Source of the DNA: Micromonospora kangleipakensis
GTDB lineage: Bacteria > Actinomycetota > Actinomycetes > Mycobacteriales > Micromonosporaceae
Assembly: GCF_004217615.1 (NCBI RefSeq)
Contig: NZ_SHLD01000001.1
Span: 2,604,001-2,668,000, forward strand
Length of the DNA: 64,000 nucleotides
Direction of reading: 5' to 3'
Positions 58,217 to 64,000 of the stretch are shown piece by piece. A program made the translations under genes and the position numbers. The notes beneath the pieces are model-generated. The model saw only the letters and a program-made list of their open reading frames with translations. It had not been told where the DNA came from and made no database searches. Position 1 is the stretch's first letter, and every line of letters begins with the position of its first letter.

Positions 58217-59460
58217 CCGCCGATGAGGCCGTCGGCGCGCGGCGAGGGCTGGAGGAGGCCGAGCGGGTCGAGCTGACCGTGGACGCGGTCGCGCCGGGCG
58301 GGCACTGCGTGGCCCGGCTCGACGGCCAGGTGGTCTTCGTGCGGCACGCGCTCCCCGGCGAGCGGGTGGTGGCCGAGGTGACCGAGGTGCACCGGGGCTT
58401 CGCCCGGGCGGACGCGGTGGAGATCCTGGAGGCCTCCCCGGACCGCGTCGAGGCGCCCTGCCCGTACGCGAAGCCGGGCCGCTGCGGCGGCTGCGACCTG
58501 CAGCACGTGGCGCCCGGGGCGCAGCTGGCCTGGAAGACCGCCGTGGTGCGCGAGCAGCTCACCCGGCTGGGTGGGCTGACCGACGCCGAAATCGACGGGC
58601 TCGGCGTCCGGGTCGAGGCGCTGCCCGGCGGGCTGCTGGGCTGGCGCTCCCGGGTCCGGTACGCGGTCGACGGCGCCGGCCGGGCCGGGCTGCTCAAGCA
58701 CCGCTCGCACGAGGTGGTGCCGATCGACCGCTGCCTGATCGCCCACCCGGCGATCCAGGAGCTGCCGGTGCTCACCCCCAGCGGCGCCCGCTGGCCGGAC
58801 GCGGACGCGGTCGAGACGGTCGCCTCCACCGGCGGCGATGTCAGCGTGGTGGCGCTGGCCGAGGGGGTCCCCACGCCGGTCAGCGGACCGGCGGTGGTGC
58901 GCGAGGTGGCCGCCGGGCGGGACTGGCGGCTGCCCGCGTCGGGCTTCTGGCAGGTCCACCCGGCCGCGGCGGACACCCTGGTCGGCGCGGTCCTCGACCT
59001 GCTCGACCCGCGCCCCGGGGAGACCGCCTGGGACCTGTACGGCGGCGCCGGGCTCTTCGCCGCGGCCCTGGCCGGCCGGGTCGGCGAGGCCCGGGTCACC
59101 CTGGTCGAGTCGTCCGCGGAGGGCGTGGCCGCGGCCCGGGAGAACCTGGCCGACCTGCCCCGGGTGGAGGTGGTCGCGGCCCGGGTGGAGACCGCGCTGG
59201 CCCGCCGCCGGGTCACCGGCCCGGTCGACGTGGTGGTGCTCGACCCGCCGCGCTCCGGCGCGGGCGCCCAGGTGGTGCGGGACGTGGTGGCCGCCCGTCC
59301 GCGCGCGGTGGCGTACGTCGCCTGCGACCCGGCCGCCTTCGCCCGGGACGTGCGTACCTTCACCGGGCTGGGCTGGCGGCTGGCCGCGCTGCGCGGCTTC
59401 GACCTGTTCCCGATGACCCAGCACGTCGAGCTGGTGGGGCTGCTCCTGCCGCCGGACTGA
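58213..59460 (+). CDS. TrmA/RlmD-family RNA methyltransferase with TRAM domain
   Basis: The 415-residue protein has an N-terminal TRAM domain (LTVDAVAPGGHCVARLDGQV), an Fe-S cysteine set (CPYAKPGRCGGCDLQH plus a later Cys), and a C-terminal methyltransferase with DLYGGAGLFAAALAG and VVLDPPRSGAGAQVV. The catalytic loop reads AYVACDPAAFARD, with Asp where E. coli enzymes have Asn (CNP). It should make m5U in tRNA or rRNA. It is coupled to the permease gene by a 4-bp overlap, the same pairing as Rv2689c/Rv2690c, with no obvious functional link. Confidence 0.92.
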   Translation: MTADEAVGARRGLEEAERVELTVDAVAPGGHCVARLDGQVVFVRHALPGERVVAEVTEVHRGFARADAVEILEASPDRVEAPCPYAKPGRCGGCDLQHVAPGAQLAWKTAVVREQLTRLGGLTDAEIDGLGVRVEALPGGLLGWRSRVRYAVDGAGRAGLLKHRSHEVVPIDRCLIAHPAIQELPVLTPSGARWPDADAVETVASTGGDVSVVALAEGVPTPVSGPAVVREVAAGRDWRLPASGFWQVHPAAADTLVGAVLDLLDPRPGETAWDLYGGAGLFAAALAGRVGEARVTLVESSAEGVAAARENLADLPRVEVVAARVETALARRRVTGPVDVVVLDPPRSGAGAQVVRDVVAARPRAVAYVACDPAAFARDVRTFTGLGWRLAALRGFDLFPMTQHVELVGLLLPPD

Positions 59461-59573
59461 GCCGACGTCGCCCGGTGCGACCGGTGGCGCACGGCGACCG
59501 CGACCCGTCACCCGCGGCCCGGGCGCCGACCTGGCTGCGCACGAGGGTGGTGGGGTCGGGCCGACCCGCCCGA

Positions 59574-59579
59574 TAGCCT
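59574..59579 (+). promoter_or_regulatory. -10 box of anmK (TAGCCT)
   Basis: TAGCCT ends six bases before the anmK ATG; no ribosome site is present, consistent with a leaderless mRNA. Confidence 0.5.
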
Positions 59580-59585
59580 GGCGCG

Positions 59586-60746
59586 ATGAAGATCGTCGGG
59601 CTGATGTCGGGGACCTCGTACGACGGGGTGGACGTGGCCGCGGCCGAGTTCACCCGCGACGGGGAGACGCTGCGGCTGCGGCCGCTCGGCACGGCCAGCC
59701 TGGACTACGACGACGGGCTGCGGGCCGAGATCGGCGCGCTGCTGCCGCCGGGCGGCACCACCATCGAGGCGGTCTGCCGGCTGGACAACCGGCTCGGCGA
59801 CGTCTTCGCCGAGGCGGCGGCGATCGGCGTGGAGCTGGCCGGGGGCCGGGCCGACGCGGTGGTCTCGCCGGGGCAGACCGTCTTCCACTGGGTCGAGGCG
59901 GGCCGGGCCCGGGGCACCCTGCAGCTCGGCGCGCCGGCCCGGGTGGCCGCGCGGGTCGGCGTACCGGTCCTCAGCGACCTGCGGTCGGCGGACGTCGCGG
60001 CCGGCGGGCAGGGCGCGCCGCTGGTGCCGGCCTTCGACGCGCTGCTGCTCGACCCGTCCGCCGGGCCGCGGGCCGCGCTCAACCTCGGCGGCATCGCCAA
60101 CCTCACCGTGGTCGCGCCCGGCGCGCCCGTCCTCGGGTACGACGTGGGCCCGGCCAACGCGCTGCTCGACGCGGCCGCCCGCCGGCTCCTCGGCCGCCCC
60201 TGCGACCTCGACGGGGCCCGCGCGGCGGCCGGGCGGGTGCACCCCGGGCTGCTGGAGCTGCTGCTCGCCGAGCCCTACTACGCGGCGGCCCCGCCCAAGT
60301 CGACCGGCAAGGAGCTGTTCCACGCGGGCTACCTGGACGACCGGCTGGCCGCGCTGGGCGCGCCGGTGGCCGCCGACGACGTGCTGGCCACGCTGACCGA
60401 GTTGACCGCCCGCACGGTGGCCGCCGAGTGCGACCGGCACCGGGTCACCGAGGTGGTCGCCGCCGGCGGCGGGGTGCGCAATCCCACACTCCGGGGCCGG
60501 CTGGCCGCGCTCGGCGCCGGCCGCTGGCGGCTGCGCACCACCGACGAGCTCGGCGTGCCGGCGCAGGCCAAGGAGGCGTACGCGTTCGCCCTGCTCGGCT
60601 GGCTCTCCTGGCACGGCCTGCCCGGGGCGATCCCGTCGGTGACCGGGGCGCGGCGGGTCGCCGTGCTCGGCTCGTGGACCCCGGCCGGGCCGGCGTACGC
60701 CGCCGTCCCGCCGGAGCCGCCGCGCCGGCTGGTGATCACCGGCTGA
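59586..60746 (+). CDS. anmK: Anhydro-N-acetylmuramic acid kinase AnmK
   Basis: AnmK cleaves and phosphorylates 1,6-anhydro-MurNAc released in peptidoglycan turnover, giving MurNAc 6-phosphate. The 386-residue protein starts VGLMSGTSYDGVDVAAAEF, the family signature, and contains VSPGQTVFHW, LNLGGIANLTVV, GYDVGPANALLDAAARRL and PPKSTGKELF. The ATG at 59586 is the family start and is six bases after a -10 box. Confidence 0.96.
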   Translation: MKIVGLMSGTSYDGVDVAAAEFTRDGETLRLRPLGTASLDYDDGLRAEIGALLPPGGTTIEAVCRLDNRLGDVFAEAAAIGVELAGGRADAVVSPGQTVFHWVEAGRARGTLQLGAPARVAARVGVPVLSDLRSADVAAGGQGAPLVPAFDALLLDPSAGPRAALNLGGIANLTVVAPGAPVLGYDVGPANALLDAAARRLLGRPCDLDGARAAAGRVHPGLLELLLAEPYYAAAPPKSTGKELFHAGYLDDRLAALGAPVAADDVLATLTELTARTVAAECDRHRVTEVVAAGGGVRNPTLRGRLAALGAGRWRLRTTDELGVPAQAKEAYAFALLGWLSWHGLPGAIPSVTGARRVAVLGSWTPAGPAYAAVPPEPPRRLVITG

Positions 60747-60828
60747 CGCCGGCCACCGCCCTGAGCAGGGCATACCCGCTCTGACCTGCGGTGATCTCGG
60801 GCCGAGCTGCGGGCTGTCGGACGGCCGA

Positions 60829-60834
60829 TAGACT
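60829..60834 (+). promoter_or_regulatory. -10 box of dxs (TAGACT)
   Basis: TAGACT lies eight bases before the dxs ATG. No ribosome binding site is visible in the short space between. Confidence 0.45.
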
Positions 60835-60842
60835 CTTCCGTC

Positions 60843-62789
60843 ATGAGTGTTGAAGAGGGCACGGCCAACCACGGCCGGCTGCTGGGCGCCGTCCGCGGCC
60901 CGCAGGACGTGAAGCGGATGACCGCCGAGCAGCTGGACATCCTCGCCGCAGAGATCCGTGACTTCCTGATCGCCAAGGTCTCCCGTACCGGCGGGCACGT
61001 CGGTCCGAACCTGGGCGTGGTGGAGCTGACCCTGGCGATGCACCGGGTCTTCGACTCCCCGCGGGACCGGCTCCTGTTCGACACCGGCCACCAGGCCTAC
61101 GTGCACAAGATCCTCACCGGCCGGCAGGACGGCTTCGACAAGCTCCGCCAGCGCGGCGGCCTCTCCGGCTACCCGAGCCAGGCCGAGAGCGAGCACGACC
61201 TGATCGAGAACTCGCACGCCTCCACCGCCCTGTCCTACGCCGACGGGCTGGCCAAGGCGTACGCGCTGCGGGGCGAGCAGCGCAGCGTGGTCGCCGTGGT
61301 CGGCGACGGCGCGCTGACCGGCGGCATGTGCTGGGAGGCGCTGAACAACATCGCCACCGCCGGCAACCCGCTGGTGATCGTGGTCAACGACAACGGCCGG
61401 TCGTACTCCCCGACCATCGGCGGCCTCGCCGACCACCTCTCGTCGCTGCGGCTCAACCCCGGCTACGAGAAGGTGCTCGACACCGTCAAGGACGCCCTCG
61501 GCTCCACCCCGCTGGTCGGCAAGCCGATGTACGAGGTGCTGCACGCGGTCAAGAAGGGCATCAAGGACGCGGTCGCGCCGCAGGCCATGTTCGAGGACCT
61601 CGGCATCAAGTACGTCGGCCCGGTCGACGGGCACGACATCGCCGCGGTCGAGTCGTCGCTGCGCGCCGCGAAGCACTTCGGCGGCCCGGTGATAGTGCAC
61701 GCGGTGACCCGCAAGGGCTACGGCTACCGCCCGGCCGAGGAGGACGAGGCGGACTGCCTGCACGGCCCGGGTGCGTTCGACGCGGAGACCGGCAAGCTGC
61801 TCGCCGTCCCGTCGGTGAAGTGGACCAACGTCTTCGCCGACGAGCTGGTCGCGATCGCCGACGAGCGGCCCGACGTGGTGGGTATCACCGCCGCCATGGC
61901 CGAGCCGACCGGCATCGCCACCCTGGCCCGCAAGCACCCGCACCGGGTCTACGACGTCGGTATCGCCGAGCAGCACGCCGCCACCTCGGCGGCCGGCCTG
62001 GCGATGGGCGGCCTGCACCCGGTGGTGGCGGTCTACGCCACCTTCCTCAACCGGGCCTTCGACCAGGTCCTGCTGGACGTGGCGATGCACAAGCTGCCGG
62101 TGACCTTCGTGCTGGACCGCGCCGGCATCACCGGCCCGGACGGACCGAGCCACTACGGCATCTGGGACATGTCCGTCTTCGGTGTGGTGCCCGGCCTGCG
62201 GATCGCCGCTCCCCGGGACGCCGGCAGCCTCCGCGAGGAGCTGCGCGAGGCGATCGCCGTCGACGACGGCCCGACCATCCTCCGCTTCCCGACCGGCACG
62301 GTCGCCGCCGACCTGCCGGCCGTCCGCCGGGTCGGCACCGTCGACGTGCTCGCCGAGTCGGCCCGCACCGACGTGCTGCTGGTCGCCGTCGGCTCCTTCG
62401 CCGGGCTGGGCATGGAGGTGGCCGCCCGGGTCGCCGAGCAGGGCTACGGGGTGACCGTGGTCGACCCGCGCTGGGTCCGCCCGGTCCCGGCCGAGCTGGT
62501 CGAGCTGGCCGCCGGACACCGGCTCGTGGTCACCGTCGAGGACGGCGTCCGGGTCGGCGGCGTCGGCGACGCCCTCGCCCAGGCGATGCGGGACGCCGAC
62601 GTCCGGGTGCCGCTGCGCGACCTGGGCGTGCCGGCCGACTGGCACCCGCACGGCACCCGCGCGCAGATCCTCGCGGACCTCGGCCTGACCGCGCAGGACG
62701 TGGCCCGGGACGTCACCGGCTGGATCTCCGGCCTCGACGCCCAGCCCGTCGAGGACGTCGAGCGCGACGAGGCCGGCGCCAAGAACTGA
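60843..62789 (+). CDS. dxs: 1-Deoxy-D-xylulose-5-phosphate synthase Dxs
   Basis: Dxs condenses pyruvate and glyceraldehyde 3-phosphate, starting the MEP isoprenoid pathway that supplies DMAPP (the MiaA substrate), quinones and cell-wall lipid carriers. The 648-residue protein has the thiamine diphosphate region [20 protein letters not shown], the [16 protein letters not shown] segment, [16 protein letters not shown], and the glutamate of [19 protein letters not shown]. The C-terminal transketolase domain is complete. The ATG is eight bases after a TAGACT box. Confidence 0.97.
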   Translation: MSVEEGTANHGRLLGAVRGPQDVKRMTAEQLDILAAEIRDFLIAKVSRTGGHVGPNLGVVELTLAMHRVFDSPRDRLLFDTGHQAYVHKILTGRQDGFDKLRQRGGLSGYPSQAESEHDLIENSHASTALSYADGLAKAYALRGEQRSVVAVVGDGALTGGMCWEALNNIATAGNPLVIVVNDNGRSYSPTIGGLADHLSSLRLNPGYEKVLDTVKDALGSTPLVGKPMYEVLHAVKKGIKDAVAPQAMFEDLGIKYVGPVDGHDIAAVESSLRAAKHFGGPVIVHAVTRKGYGYRPAEEDEADCLHGPGAFDAETGKLLAVPSVKWTNVFADELVAIADERPDVVGITAAMAEPTGIATLARKHPHRVYDVGIAEQHAATSAAGLAMGGLHPVVAVYATFLNRAFDQVLLDVAMHKLPVTFVLDRAGITGPDGPSHYGIWDMSVFGVVPGLRIAAPRDAGSLREELREAIAVDDGPTILRFPTGTVAADLPAVRRVGTVDVLAESARTDVLLVAVGSFAGLGMEVAARVAEQGYGVTVVDPRWVRPVPAELVELAAGHRLVVTVEDGVRVGGVGDALAQAMRDADVRVPLRDLGVPADWHPHGTRAQILADLGLTAQDVARDVTGWISGLDAQPVEDVERDEAGAKN

Positions 62790-62796
62790 CGCAGCA

Positions 62797-62837
62797 CGAC
62801 GAACGGGCGGCCGCGCACCCGGGCCGCCCGTTCGTCG
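62797..62837. terminator. Terminator between dxs and the 62844 gene
   Basis: CGACGAACGGGCGGCC (62797-62812) pairs perfectly with 62822-62837 around a nine-base loop. It lies between converging genes. Confidence 0.85.
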
Positions 62838-62843
62838 CCACGG

Positions 62844-64000
62844 TCAGCGACCGCCGACCGACCGGTACCAGGTCTTCTCGGTGCCGGCCAGGCTGAACGT
62901 CTGCTTCGTCGCCGGCTGCGGCGCCACCACCAGACCCGGCCGGTCCACCAGCCGGGAGGTGCCCGGCGGCGCCGCGAACGAAGCGTCCCGGGTGGCCCGC
63001 CAGCTCAGCACCGTCAGCGGCTGCCCCGGCATCGGCAGCAGGTACGCCTGGAGGGTGGTGGCGCGGTCGGCGGGGGAGACCACCGGGGTCCCGCCGTCGG
63101 CCGGGCGGTAGACCACCGCGGTCATCGTGCCGGTGGCACTCTCCCAGCTCAGCTGCTCCAGGTCGGCCGGCTCGCCGCCACCGAAGGCGACCTCGCCCAG
63201 GGTGCGGACGGCGAGCTTCGCCATCGGCCAGGACTCCGGCGCCGAGCGGGCAGCGTCCCGGTCGCCGATCCGGCGCGGGACGCTGCCGAACGGGCCGCGC
63301 TCGCCGGCGAGCACGCAGGTGTCCAGCCCGGTCAGCGCCCGCCGGCCCGAGCCGCTCTCGTCGCGGACCAGCGGGTACCGCGGGTCGGCGGTGGCCGTAC
63401 CGAGGTCGAGCAGGCGGTCCGCGGCCCGGCCGCGCGGCAGCGACCGGGTGGGCCGCAGGGTCGCGGTCAGCCCCACCGCCCGGCAGGGCGGCACGGCGAC
63501 CGGCGCGGTGATGCCGTCGGCGGTGGGCAGCGCCCGCCCGTCCGGGCCGAGCAGCCGCTCCACCCGGGCGGAGGTCAGGTAGCGCCGGCCCGCCGGGAGC
63601 TGCACCGGCAACACGTCGGAGTAGACCAGGTAGCCGGGGTCGGTGTACTCGGTGGCGTGGCGGACCGTCCACCGCTCGCCGTCCCGGGCGAGCTGCAGCA
63701 GCCAGGACGCGCCCTCGCCGGGCACGTCCGCGACGACCAGCGCCAGCGGTGTCCCGTCCACCTGGCCGGAGAAGAGGATGCCCGACGAGGGCAGGTGCGC
63801 CCGGTCGTCGATCGGCGAACGCCAGTCGCGTACCGCTGCGGTGACCGCCGCCGTCGCGGCGGCATCACCGGCCAGACTGCCGCGCGCCGGCCAGACCGCC
63901 AGCGACCCGTCCAGGCTGTCGTAACCGACCGGCAGCGTCGTCGCCCGCCGGTCGGCGACCGGACCGCACGCGGTCGCGGTCAGCAGCAGCGTCAGCAGTG
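62844..64000 (-). CDS. Putative lipoprotein (5' end outside window)
   Basis: The frame is open from the right window edge to the stop at 62844, 385 codons. The first visible residues, LLTLLLTATACGPVADRR, look like the end of a lipoprotein signal peptide with the lipobox Cys, so only about ten codons lie outside. The remainder is a soluble extracellular domain with no family I recognise; it contains scattered Trp-rich segments (SWLLQLARDGERWTVRH, TKQTFSLAGTEKTWYRS). Function unknown. Confidence 0.75.
   Translation of the reverse strand, partial: LLTLLLTATACGPVADRRATTLPVGYDSLDGSLAVWPARGSLAGDAAATAAVTAAVRDWRSPIDDRAHLPSSGILFSGQVDGTPLALVVADVPGEGASWLLQLARDGERWTVRHATEYTDPGYLVYSDVLPVQLPAGRRYLTSARVERLLGPDGRALPTADGITAPVAVPPCRAVGLTATLRPTRSLPRGRAADRLLDLGTATADPRYPLVRDESGSGRRALTGLDTCVLAGERGPFGSVPRRIGDRDAARSAPESWPMAKLAVRTLGEVAFGGGEPADLEQLSWESATGTMTAVVYRPADGGTPVVSPADRATTLQAYLLPMPGQPLTVLSWRATRDASFAAPPGTSRLVDRPGLVVAPQPATKQTFSLAGTEKTWYRSVGGR

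Noticed and set aside
59508..62651. 1047-codon frame antisense to anmK and dxs
   Set aside because: Shadow of two clearly conserved genes on the other strand.

Overview
The window is high-GC actinobacterial chromosome, most likely Micromonospora or a close relative in the Micromonosporaceae. The evidence is the extreme G/C preference at codon third positions, the many GTG starts, GTGA/ATGA start-stop overlaps, TAnnnT -10 boxes a few bases from start codons, and a set of actinobacterial marker families (DUF2277, DUF3039, DUF3093, DUF3099, DUF3159, DUF3710, DUF4193, DUF7455). From memory, much of the gene content and local order matches the M. tuberculosis Rv2682c-Rv2733c segment (dxs, TRAM methyltransferase, APC permease, ceoB/ceoC, dut, cei, suhB, sigA, sigB, ideR, nrdR, lexA, Rv2721c-like protein, hflX, dapF, miaA, Rv2728c-like protein, DUF349 protein, miaB). 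Most of the window is therefore an old housekeeping backbone broken by lineage-specific insertions.

Layout. 0-16.7 kb: end of selD, small conserved genes, miaB, the DUF349 protein, a coupled run (extradiol-dioxygenase-like protein, miaA, dapF), malic enzyme, hflX, a membrane protein with Gly-Tyr repeats, lexA with twin SOS boxes, and the nrdR-nrdJ ribonucleotide reductase operon closed by a strong hairpin. 16.7-19.7 kb: a degraded accessory islet with lower GC, broken ORFs, a DJ-1/PfpI protein, the tail of a probable nucleotidyltransferase with a frameshift, an AlpA/excisionase-like helix-turn-helix protein and a run of tiny overlapping genes. 19.6-27.8 kb: variable genes (DUF6010, GlxA-type regulator, a sigma factor with its YciI partner, DUF2332, MFS exporter, a methyltransferase gene interrupted by an amber codon, asparaginase, lipoprotein). 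27.8-40.9 kb: ideR, sulfurtransferase, an AcuC deacetylase next to a Pat-type acetyltransferase, sigB divergent from spo0M, dtd, a methyltransferase, a HhH-GPD protein, LtrA and a BrnT-like toxin-antitoxin pair. 40.9-64 kb: psuG-psuK, a DEAD/DEAH-type helicase, the primary sigma gene, suhB, cei, dut, the ceoB/ceoC and APC-permease potassium cluster, a TrmA-like methyltransferase, anmK, dxs and a lipoprotein cut by the window end.

Themes. Several systems are control circuits placed beside their targets: LexA boxes over lexA, a strong promoter with a candidate NrdR site before nrdR-nrdJ, two TrkA-type nucleotide-binding proteins divergent from a putative K+ permease, and a protein deacetylase beside an acetyltransferase whose CoA-ligase-like domain has lost its catalytic-histidine motif. 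The clearest unexplained sequence-level signal is a 204-bp block that is identical in sigB and the primary sigma gene, with no silent differences, although the genes differ on both sides; recent gene conversion is the simplest explanation. No tRNA, rRNA or CRISPR array was seen.
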